In this document: positions 53,336 through 60,846 of the stretch, piece after piece
Position numbering within the stretch: position 1 is the first letter of the stretch
Layout of the letters: every line of letters starts with the position of its first letter
Source of the DNA: Nocardia nova NBRC 15556
GTDB lineage: Bacteria; Actinomycetota; Actinomycetes; Mycobacteriales; Mycobacteriaceae
DNA length: 64,000 nucleotides
Direction of reading: 5' to 3'
NCBI RefSeq assembly: GCF_001613005.1
Contig: NZ_BDBN01000044.1
Coordinates: 16,322 to 80,321 of the forward strand
Program-made: the position numbers and the translations under genes
The notes under the pieces: generated by a model
Seen by the model: only the letters and a program-made list of their open reading frames with translations
What the model was told of the DNA's origin: nothing
Database searches by the model: none

Positions 53336-55954
53336 ATGTCCGAACACCACGCATTCTCCGAATCCGATCCCCCGCCGACGTCGCTCACCTCCACCCCGGA
53401 TACCGGCGACAATCCGACGACACCGCAGCCCCGCCGTGCCCCGGAACCGCCGCCGACCCAGCGAACTCCCGGGACACGGCACCGCCCCCGGACCCGGCAC
53501 ATTCCCGAGCCCCAGCGCACCCCGGCAACTCAGCACCCCCCAGGGCCGCGGAACACCCCCGGCACGCAACGCACCCCAGGGCCCGAACGCACCCCGGAAG
53601 TCCAGCGCACCACCGGGACAGAAAACATCCCCGGCACGCAGCGCACCGACGCATCCACGGCCGCAACGCCTTTCACCGGCCCCGACACCGCTGCCGCCGC
53701 GACCGGCACCGGAGGTCCCGACACCTCGTCGTATGCGAGCGAGCCGAGTCGCCCCACCGGGCGCAGCGGGCGCACGGTCCGCTCCCGCCCGACCGTGCGC
53801 CGCCTGGGCGCCGGCCTGGTGCCGATTCCCACTGTGCCGCAGATGGATCCGATGGTGGCCGTCCTCGCCGATCCGGTGGTGGCCGAGGGGCGGCGGTACT
53901 GCTGGCGCTGCGGCCGGCCGGTCGGGCGCACGACGCCTGCCCACGCCGCCACTGCCGTCGGAATCTGCGACAACTGCGGCGCCCCTTACGATTTCCGCCC
54001 CTATCTGCGTGCCGGCGATCGAGTCGCCGGACAGTACGAGATCCAGGGCTGTATCGCGCACGGCGGACTCGGCTGGATCTATCTCGCGATCGATCGCAAT
54101 GTCAGCGACCGCTGGGTGGTGTTGAAGGGCCTGCTGCACGGCGGCGATGCCGAGGCCCAGGCGGTCGCCGTCGCCGAACGGCAATATCTGGCCGAACTGG
54201 CCCATCCGAGCATCGTCAAAATTCACAACTTCGTCGAACATCCGGGGCCCGGCGGCTCGCCGATCGGCTACATCGTCATGGAGTACGTGGGCGGACGTTC
54301 GCTGCGCGATCTGCTCGACACACATCCGCGGCCGGAGCGGATGCCGGTGCCCGAGGCGATCGCCTACATCCTGGAGATCCTGCCCGCGTTGGAATATCTG
54401 CACGCGCTCGAGCTGGCCTACAACGACCTCAAGCCCGACAACATCATGGTCACCGAGGACCAGGTGAAACTGATCGACCTGGGCGCGACGGCTCCCTTCG
54501 ACTCGTACGGAAATCTCTACGGCACCAAGGGTTTCCAGGCGCCCGAGATCGCCACCACCGGCCCCACGGCGGCCACCGACATCTACACGGTCGGCCGGAC
54601 CCTGGCGGTGCTGACCGTGAACATCCCGATGGTCGCCGGCCGCTACACCGACGGCATCCCGCATCCGGACATCGAACCGGTGCTGGCTCGGTACGAATTC
54701 CTGCATCGGCTGTTGCTGACCGCGACCGATCCCGATCCGGACCGCCGTTTCCCCTCGGCCCGGGTGATGACCACACAGCTCGCGGGTGTGCTGCGCGAAA
54801 TCCTGGCCACCGACACCGGAACCGAACATCCGCAGCTCTCGACGCTGTTCAGCCCGCCGCGTACCAGTTTCGGCACCGACGAGCTGATCGGGCAGACCGA
54901 CGTCTACGCCGACGGCGTGGTCCGCGACAAGAGTCTCGCGGCCCGCGATATCGCCGCCGCCCTGCCGGTGCCGCTGATCGATCCGGCCGATCCCTCGGCC
55001 GCGCTGCTGGCCGGGACCGTGCATTCCGAACCGGAGCATGCCCTCGACGCGGTGCGGGCCGCGCGGCGCCGAGCCGAGACCGCGCCGGGTGGCGCGCCGG
55101 ACAGTTTCGCCACCGAGGCCACCCTGGCCGAGGTGCGCATCCACCTCGATCTCGACCAGCCGGCCGCGGCCCGTGAGCTGCTCGGTCGCCTGGGCGTACA
55201 GGATTGGCGCACCGACTGGTTCCAGGGCCTGATCGCGTTGCGCGAGCAGGATTACGAACGCGCCTACGACTGTTTCGACGCGGTGCTGTGCGCGCTGCCC
55301 GGCGAGATCGCACCCAAACTGGCCATCGCCGCGACCGCGGAACTGGTTCTGCAACAGTGGGATTCGCCGGACCCCGCGCAGTGGCGGCACTGCGCCGAGA
55401 AGTTCTACGCGACGGTGTGGCGGACCGACCGCGGCGTGGTCAGCGCGGCCTTCGGGCTCGCCCGGCAATTGGCCGCCGACGGCCGGGTCACCGCGGCGGT
55501 GGCGGCCCTGGACGAGGTCCCCTCCGCCTCCCGCCACTACACCGAGGCGCGGCTGACCGCGGTCCTGTTACTCCTCACCGGACACCCCACCGAGCCCGGC
55601 GGCACGGAGTCCGAAGGCGGCGGCGATCGTCGACAGGCGCACGTCGGCACCGATCGGCCGGCGGAGTCGACCCTGCACGTCGCCGCGGCGCGGTTGCAGG
55701 CGCTGCCCGCCGCGGAACGCCGGGTCGCGCAGCTGCGGGTCCTGGTGCTCGGCACCGCTCTGGCGTGGTTGCAGGCCGGGAACCGCCCTCAGGCGTCCGA
55801 CCGCACCCTGCTCGGACAACCGTTCACCGAACGCGGGCTGCGGCGGGGGATCGAATCGGGCCTGCGCGCACTGGCCCGCACCGCCCCCGGCCGGACGCAC
55901 CGGTACGCGCTGGTGGATCTGGCGAACGCGATTCGCGCCAAGAGCTGGTTCTGA
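53336..55954 (+). CDS. pknG: serine/threonine protein kinase PknG
   Basis: 872-residue soluble kinase. A Pro/Thr-rich tail (1 to about 150, with many RTP and PGTQRTP-like pieces) is followed by a rubredoxin-like zinc module (CWRC at 189-192 and CDNC at 211-214), the kinase domain (about 230-490; ATP Lys264 in VVLKGLL, catalytic loop YNDLKPDN with Asp364 and no preceding Arg, DLG at 381-383 for DFG), and a helical TPR C-terminus. This is the PknG layout, which controls glutamate metabolism via GarA. The N-terminal tail is about twice as long as I recall for the 750-residue M. tuberculosis protein. It starts 3 nt after glnH and ends 7 nt from convergent ackA. Confidence 0.97.
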   Translation: MSEHHAFSESDPPPTSLTSTPDTGDNPTTPQPRRAPEPPPTQRTPGTRHRPRTRHIPEPQRTPATQHPPGPRNTPGTQRTPGPERTPEVQRTTGTENIPGTQRTDASTAATPFTGPDTAAAATGTGGPDTSSYASEPSRPTGRSGRTVRSRPTVRRLGAGLVPIPTVPQMDPMVAVLADPVVAEGRRYCWRCGRPVGRTTPAHAATAVGICDNCGAPYDFRPYLRAGDRVAGQYEIQGCIAHGGLGWIYLAIDRNVSDRWVVLKGLLHGGDAEAQAVAVAERQYLAELAHPSIVKIHNFVEHPGPGGSPIGYIVMEYVGGRSLRDLLDTHPRPERMPVPEAIAYILEILPALEYLHALELAYNDLKPDNIMVTEDQVKLIDLGATAPFDSYGNLYGTKGFQAPEIATTGPTAATDIYTVGRTLAVLTVNIPMVAGRYTDGIPHPDIEPVLARYEFLHRLLLTATDPDPDRRFPSARVMTTQLAGVLREILATDTGTEHPQLSTLFSPPRTSFGTDELIGQTDVYADGVVRDKSLAARDIAAALPVPLIDPADPSAALLAGTVHSEPEHALDAVRAARRRAETAPGGAPDSFATEATLAEVRIHLDLDQPAAARELLGRLGVQDWRTDWFQGLIALREQDYERAYDCFDAVLCALPGEIAPKLAIAATAELVLQQWDSPDPAQWRHCAEKFYATVWRTDRGVVSAAFGLARQLAADGRVTAAVAALDEVPSASRHYTEARLTAVLLLLTGHPTEPGGTESEGGGDRRQAHVGTDRPAESTLHVAAARLQALPAAERRVAQLRVLVLGTALAWLQAGNRPQASDRTLLGQPFTERGLRRGIESGLRALARTAPGRTHRYALVDLANAIRAKSWF

Positions 55955-55961
55955 GCCCCGT

Positions 55962-57158
55962 TCAGCCCACCAGCGCGGCCGCCGCGCGGGCGATGGCCAG
56001 TTCCTCGTCGGTCGGCACCACCAGCACGGCCACCTCCGCGTCCGGCGGCGAAATACGGCGCGCCGCACGATCTTTCGCGGTGTTGCGCACCGGATCCACC
56101 GCGATGCCGAAGCGTTCCAGCCCGGCCAGCGCGTCGGCGCGCACCTGCGCGTTGTTCTCCCCGACTCCGGCGGTGAAGGTGATCGCGTCGACCCGGCCCA
56201 GATCCACCAGATAGGCGCCGATGTAATGGCGCAACCGATGCACGTAGACGTCATACGCCAAACGCGCCGCGGCATCGCCGGATTCGATCAGCCCGAACAA
56301 CTGCCGGAAGTCGTTGACCCCGGACAACCCCTTGATGCCGGAGCGGCGGTTGAGCAGTTCGTCGATGCCGTCGATGTCCAGCCCCGCGGTCCGCGCCAAG
56401 TGCAGCGGAATACCCGGATCGATATCGCCGGACCGGGTGCCCATCACCAGTCCCTCCAGCGGCGTCAGTCCCATGCTGGTGTCCACGGCCCGGCCGCCGC
56501 GAATCGCCGAGGCCGAGGCGCCGTTGCCCAGATGCAGGACGATCTGGTTGTGCTCGGACGGGTCGCCGCCGAGCAGTTCGGACACCCGCCCGGACACGTA
56601 CTCGTGCGAGGTGCCGTGAAACCCGTAGCGCCGGACACCGTGCGCGGCGGCGACACCGGCGTCGATGGCATAGGTCTTCGCGGCGTCGGGCAGTCCGTGG
56701 AAGAAGGCGGTGTCGAAAACCGCGACCTGCGGGAGATCGGGCAGCAGGGCACGCGCGGAACGGATACCGGTGACGTTGGCCGGATTGTGCAGTGGCGCCA
56801 GGGTGGAGAGTTTGTCGATGGATTCCACCACGGCATCGGTGATCAGGGTCGGTTCGTAGAAGACCTCGCCACCGTGCACGACCCGATGTCCGACCGCCGA
56901 GAGCCCCTCGCCACTCAGATCGTGACCGCTGCGGGCGAACAGGTCGAACACCACCCGCAGCCCGGCGGCGTGATCGGAGATCTGGCCGGTGTGCTCGAAA
57001 TTCTTTCCGTCACTGTGATGTTCGACGGTGACCTCGTCCTCGGATACCGGCTCCCCGATGCGCGACACCAGCCCGGACGCCGCCACATGCGCCGAAACCG
57101 GGTCCAGCAGTTGATATTTGATCGACGACGACCCCGAATTGATCACCAATACCTGCAT
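55962..57158 (-). CDS. ackA: acetate kinase
   Basis: 398-residue ASKHA-fold kinase interconverting acetyl phosphate and acetate with ATP. Motifs: LVINSGSSSIKYQL (N-terminal signature), VGHRVVHGGE, PLHNPANVTGI, VFDTAFF, RRYGFHGTSHEYV, VLHLGNGASASAI, MGLTPLEGLVMGTRSGDIDPG and FTAGVGENNAQVR. The ATG shares a base with the stop of the repeated 25-codon cassette, whose AGGAGG supplies the ribosome site. Works with pta immediately upstream. Confidence 0.97.
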   Translation of the reverse strand: MQVLVINSGSSSIKYQLLDPVSAHVAASGLVSRIGEPVSEDEVTVEHHSDGKNFEHTGQISDHAAGLRVVFDLFARSGHDLSGEGLSAVGHRVVHGGEVFYEPTLITDAVVESIDKLSTLAPLHNPANVTGIRSARALLPDLPQVAVFDTAFFHGLPDAAKTYAIDAGVAAAHGVRRYGFHGTSHEYVSGRVSELLGGDPSEHNQIVLHLGNGASASAIRGGRAVDTSMGLTPLEGLVMGTRSGDIDPGIPLHLARTAGLDIDGIDELLNRRSGIKGLSGVNDFRQLFGLIESGDAAARLAYDVYVHRLRHYIGAYLVDLGRVDAITFTAGVGENNAQVRADALAGLERFGIAVDPVRNTAKDRAARRISPPDAEVAVLVVPTDEELAIARAAAALVG

Positions 57159-57235
57159 CAGCCCCGCGCCTCCTGTGTCCTGCGGGCCACCCGCACCCGG
57201 TCGGCACAGCGAGCCGCTGCGCGATGGTCGCTCAC
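57158..57235 (-). repeat. 78-nt intergenic cassette, copy 2: 25-codon frame bridging pta and ackA
   Basis: A GTG overlapping the pta stop (GTGA) opens a 25-codon frame (VSDHRAAARCADRVRVARRT..) whose TGA overlaps the ackA ATG (TGATG). It has the same length and reading position as the mrpE-mrpF copy. Here the first hairpin is complete: GCGCAGCG-GCT-CGCTGTGC (8 bp with one G-U), and the second is TGCGGG-TGG-CCCGCA, followed by ACAGGAGG. Differences from copy 1 fall mostly in loops, in the first stem and in the last 8 codons. Whether the peptide is made is unknown; the pattern favours a nucleotide-level element. Confidence 0.75.
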
Positions 57236-59313
57236 CGTGCCTCCTGCTGCTGCGCCTGAATCGCCGTAATAGCCACAGTGTTCACGATGTCGGCCACCAG
57301 GGCGCCGCGCGACAGGTCGTTGACCGGTTTGCGTAATCCCTGGAGCACCGGTCCGATCGCCACCGCGCCCGCGCTGCGCTGCACGGCCTTGTAGGTGTTG
57401 TTACCGGTATTGAGGTCCGGGAAGATGAACACCGTCGCGCGCCCGGCGACATCGGAATGCGGGAGTTTGGCGCTGGCGACCGTCGGTTCGATCGCGGCGT
57501 CGTACTGGATCGGCCCCTCCACCGGCAGCTGCGGCGCGCGCCGGTGCACGAGTTCGGTTGCGGCCCTGACCTTGTCGACATCGGCACCCGAACCGGACTC
57601 GCCCGTCGAATACGACAGCATCGCCACCCGGGGCTCGATCCCGAACTGCTGCGCGGTGCGGGCGGAGGAAATCGCGATATCGGAGAGCTGTTCGGAGGTC
57701 GGATCCGGCACCACCGCGCAGTCGCCGTAGGCCAGCACCCGATCGGCCAGGCACATCAGGAACACACTGGACACCGTCGAGACGCCGGGTTCGGTCTTGA
57801 TGATCTCGAATGAGGGCCGAATCGTATGCGCGGTGGTGTGCGCGGCGCCGGAGACCATGCCGTCGGCGATGCCCCGGTGCACCATCATGGTGCCGAAATA
57901 CGAGATGTCGGCCATGTATTCGCGGGCCCGCTCGACCGTCATTCCCTTGTGCGCGCGCAGCCGCGCGAACTCTTCGGCGAACTCCGCGCGCAACTCGCTG
58001 GTCCGCGGATCGAGTACCTGGGCGGCCTCGATATCGACGCCGAGTTCGGCCGCACGGGCACGCACGGTGGCCTCGTCACCGAGGATGGTCAGCTCCGCGA
58101 TCTTGCGTTGCAGCACGCGGCCGGCCGCCCGCAGGATGCGGTCGTCGTCGCCCTCCGGCAACACGATCCGGCGCGGATCGGCACGAGCTCGTTCCACCAG
58201 CTGATATTCGAACATCTGCGGTGTGACCACCGACGGCACCGGAACTTCGATGAGATCCAGCAGCTTCCGGCTGTCCACCCGCTGCTCCATCAGCGCCAGC
58301 GCGGTGTCGACCTTGCGCATACTGCTGAGCGAGACCCGCCCGCGGGTGTGGGCGGCGGCACTGGCCGTGTCGAATGTGCCCAGCTGCGTGGTGAGGATGG
58401 GCAGTTTCGGCTTGAGGCCCTCCATCAGGCGCGCGATTGCCGGATCCGGCAACATGCCACCGTTCATGATGATGCCCGACAGCGACGGAAATCCCTCCGC
58501 CTCGTGCGCGTTCACCAGCGACAGCAGGACGTCGGAGCGGTCGCCCGGCACGATCACCGCGACGCCGTCGCTGAGCCGCTCGAGAATGTGCTCGGCGGTC
58601 ATCCCGCCGACCATCACCTTCAGCGCCTCGCGCTGCAGCAGTTCCGGATCGCCCGAGTAGACGGTGCCGTCGATGGCCTCGCAGAGTTCGTTCATGGTCG
58701 GCGCGGTCAGCAGCGGCACCTCCGGCATCGTCCACGACGGACAGGGCAGCACCCCCATCGCCTTCCGCACGTCCTCGAGCCGCTCGGGATCGCAGCGGTT
58801 GACGATGATCGCCATGAGCTGCGCGTGCTCGTGTTCGAGTTCGGCCTCGCAGACCCGGGCGACCTGCACGACCTCCTCGGGGCTGCGTCCGGCCCCGCGC
58901 AGCACCAGCAGGACCGGCGCGCCGAGGTTGACCGCGATCCGGGCGTTGTAGCGCAGTTCGCTGGGCCCGGCGACATCGGTGTAGTCGCTGCCGACCACCA
59001 CCACGGCGTCGCAGACCTTGGCGACCTCGTGGAAGCGCATCACGATCTCACTGATCGCGGCGTCGGGATCGGCGTGCACCTGCTCGTAGGTCACCCCGAC
59101 CGCCTGGTCGTAGTCGATATCGGCGGTGCAGTGTTCGAGCAGCAGCTCGAGAATGTAGTCGCGGCCGCGGTTGGACCGGGTGATCGGCCGGAAGACGCCC
59201 ACCCGCGGCGTCGTCGCCGAGAGCATCTGCAACATGCCCAGCGCCACGGTGGATTTGCCGGTGTCACCTTCCAGTGACGCGATGAACACGATGGAGGGTG
59301 CGGGTTCGGCCAT
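57232..59313 (-). CDS. pta: phosphate acetyltransferase (long form)
   Basis: 693-residue long-type Pta converting acetyl-CoA and phosphate to acetyl phosphate. The N-terminal domain has a P-loop-like SLEGDTGKST (BioD/AAA_26 fold, about 1-220) and the middle a DRTGG domain (LKVMVGGMTAEHILERLSDGVAVIVPGDR). The catalytic PTA_PTB domain fills the last ~330 residues (VLPEGDDDRILRAA, YFGTMMVHRGIADGMVSGAAHTTAHTIRPSF, VFIFPDLNTGNNTYKAVQRS, GPVLQGLRKPVNDLSRGA). ATG 59313 is chosen because the fold begins at once. The stop overlaps the cassette leading to ackA. Confidence 0.96.
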   Translation of the reverse strand: MAEPAPSIVFIASLEGDTGKSTVALGMLQMLSATTPRVGVFRPITRSNRGRDYILELLLEHCTADIDYDQAVGVTYEQVHADPDAAISEIVMRFHEVAKVCDAVVVVGSDYTDVAGPSELRYNARIAVNLGAPVLLVLRGAGRSPEEVVQVARVCEAELEHEHAQLMAIIVNRCDPERLEDVRKAMGVLPCPSWTMPEVPLLTAPTMNELCEAIDGTVYSGDPELLQREALKVMVGGMTAEHILERLSDGVAVIVPGDRSDVLLSLVNAHEAEGFPSLSGIIMNGGMLPDPAIARLMEGLKPKLPILTTQLGTFDTASAAAHTRGRVSLSSMRKVDTALALMEQRVDSRKLLDLIEVPVPSVVTPQMFEYQLVERARADPRRIVLPEGDDDRILRAAGRVLQRKIAELTILGDEATVRARAAELGVDIEAAQVLDPRTSELRAEFAEEFARLRAHKGMTVERAREYMADISYFGTMMVHRGIADGMVSGAAHTTAHTIRPSFEIIKTEPGVSTVSSVFLMCLADRVLAYGDCAVVPDPTSEQLSDIAISSARTAQQFGIEPRVAMLSYSTGESGSGADVDKVRAATELVHRRAPQLPVEGPIQYDAAIEPTVASAKLPHSDVAGRATVFIFPDLNTGNNTYKAVQRSAGAVAIGPVLQGLRKPVNDLSRGALVADIVNTVAITAIQAQQQEAR

Positions 59314-59477
59314 GATCCCGAGCTTAGTGAGCGGATCCGCGCCCGCGGTCGTCCGCACGGGCGGTGCCGGTGAAATCACATTCGGCTGACTGTGGACCGG
59401 TTCTGCAAGCGGGCTCGATGAGTGTTACGGACATACTCGTGCGCTTCTCGACCATTCAACGGCTCACGATCAGCCCA

Positions 59478-59483
59478 TAGTCT
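59478..59483 (+). promoter_or_regulatory. -10 box, leaderless start of the luciferase-like gene
   Basis: TAGTCT ends 6 nt before ATG 59490 with no ribosome site between, in the 176-nt gap divergent from pta. Confidence 0.5.
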
Positions 59484-59489
59484 CGTCTC

Positions 59490-60281
59490 ATGCAACTCGG
59501 AACCTTCCTCCCCACCTCCACTCCCGATCCCCAGCAGCCGATCCTCGGCGATGTCGGCGCCGCGGCGCGGTTCGCCGAGGAGGCCGGGCTCGATTCGGTG
59601 TGGTCGACCGACCACCTCGTGGCCAGCGCGCCGATTCTGGAGAGTTCGGTCACGCTGGCGACCGCGGCGGCGGTGACCGAACGGATTCGGATCGGCTACG
59701 GCGTGCTGCTGCTCGCACTGCGCCCGGCCGCGTGGGCGGCCAAGCAGATCGGCGCGCTGCAGTACGTGTCCTCGGATCGGCTCCTGCTGGGTGTCGGCAC
59801 CGGCAATCCCGCCCACGGCGATATCGGCTGGCGAGCGGCCGGGCTGTCGTTCGCCGACCGGGGCCGGCGCACCGACGAGAATCTGCGCGTACTGCCCGAC
59901 CTGATCGCGGGCCGGCCCGCCGTCCTGCCGGACGGCACCGAGGTCACGCTCGCACCCGGTGCGAAAGTTCCGCCGATTCTGGTGGCCGGCGACGGTCCGC
60001 GTGCCCGGCGCCGGGCGGCCGAATTCGCCGACGGCTGGCTCGCGATCGGCCTCGCGCCGCAGGAAGTAGCCACTGCCACAAAGGAAGTGACCGAATTCGC
60101 CGCGGAATTCGGCCGGAACACACCGACTGTCTCAGTCGTCACGCCGCTACCCGCCGAACTCGGCGAAGCCCGGGCACTGTTCGACGCCTATGCCGAGGCG
60201 GGTGTGGAACACCTGCTCACCGCGCCGCGCGACGGCGACTGGCGCCGGGGCTACGAATTCGCGGCCGCGATCCGGCGGTAA
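59490..60281 (+). CDS. LLM-class (luciferase-like) flavin/F420-dependent oxidoreductase
   Basis: 263-residue TIM-barrel oxidoreductase of the bacterial luciferase-like family. FAEEAGLDSVWSTDHLV, RIRIGYGVLLLALRPAAWAAKQIGALQYVSSDRLLLGVGTGNP and VPPILVAGDGPRARRRAAEFADGWLAIGL are typical. It is shorter than full-length (~330) members, lacking part of the C-terminal barrel insert. Many actinobacterial members use F420; the neighbouring Ddn-like protein and fgd1 favour that cofactor. The substrate is unknown. Confidence 0.88.
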   Translation: MQLGTFLPTSTPDPQQPILGDVGAAARFAEEAGLDSVWSTDHLVASAPILESSVTLATAAAVTERIRIGYGVLLLALRPAAWAAKQIGALQYVSSDRLLLGVGTGNPAHGDIGWRAAGLSFADRGRRTDENLRVLPDLIAGRPAVLPDGTEVTLAPGAKVPPILVAGDGPRARRRAAEFADGWLAIGLAPQEVATATKEVTEFAAEFGRNTPTVSVVTPLPAELGEARALFDAYAEAGVEHLLTAPRDGDWRRGYEFAAAIRR

Positions 60282-60332
60282 ACGCTCTCACCCGCCCTCG
60301 CGACTGCGGCCGGAGCCTTAGGATCACTGTCC

Positions 60333-60842
60333 ATGACGGCACAGTTTCCGGATCGGCAGTGGGGTTCGCGGACCGGTCTGCTCGGACGCACCGCGAGCGC
60401 GTTCGCCGCGACGAAGTTCGGTTCGCGGGTGGTCCGCACCCTCACCCCGCTGGACCGGAAGGTGTTGCAGCGCACCGGCGCTCGCTACACCGTGCTCGGA
60501 CCGATCGGCGCGCCGATCGTCCTGCTCACGACCACCGGCCGCAAGTCCGGGCAGCCCCGCACCTCCCCGCTGTTGTACGTCCACGACGGCGACACGCTGT
60601 ACGTGATCGGCAGCAACTTCGGTCAGTCCAGCCATCCGGCGTGGACCGCCAACCTGCTGGCAGACCCCGAGGCCACCGTAACCCTTGCGGGACAGAGCAT
60701 TCCGGTGCGCGCACAGCTGATCGAGGATCCGGAGCGTAAGCAGCGGATCTTCGACCGGTTCGTGGAGACGACCGAAGCCTATGCCGCCTACCGCAGCCGC
60801 ACGACGCGCGATCTGCGCCTGTTCGCCCTGACCCGGGCGTGA
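60333..60842 (+). CDS. deazaflavin (F420)-dependent nitroreductase family protein, Ddn-like
   Basis: 169-residue split-barrel protein of the Ddn/FDOR-A family. Signature: VLLTTTGRKSGQPRTSPLLYVHDGDTLYVIGSNFGQSSHPAWTANLLADPEATV, which is the F420-binding block (GRKSGxxR and GSxxGxxxHPxWxxNL). Relatives reduce menaquinone or nitro compounds with F420H2. It is 51 nt after the LLM oxidoreductase on the same strand and 4 nt from the convergent kinase stop. Together with fgd1 at the window end it supports an F420-using physiology. Confidence 0.92.
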   Translation: MTAQFPDRQWGSRTGLLGRTASAFAATKFGSRVVRTLTPLDRKVLQRTGARYTVLGPIGAPIVLLTTTGRKSGQPRTSPLLYVHDGDTLYVIGSNFGQSSHPAWTANLLADPEATVTLAGQSIPVRAQLIEDPERKQRIFDRFVETTEAYAAYRSRTTRDLRLFALTRA

Positions 60843-60846
60843 GTGT

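Noticed and set aside
52091..55537. Very long open frame on the minus strand opposite glnX, glnH and pknG
   Set aside because: High GC content leaves antisense frames open. Its translation is Arg/Gly/His-rich without domains, and the plus-strand proteins are clear family members.
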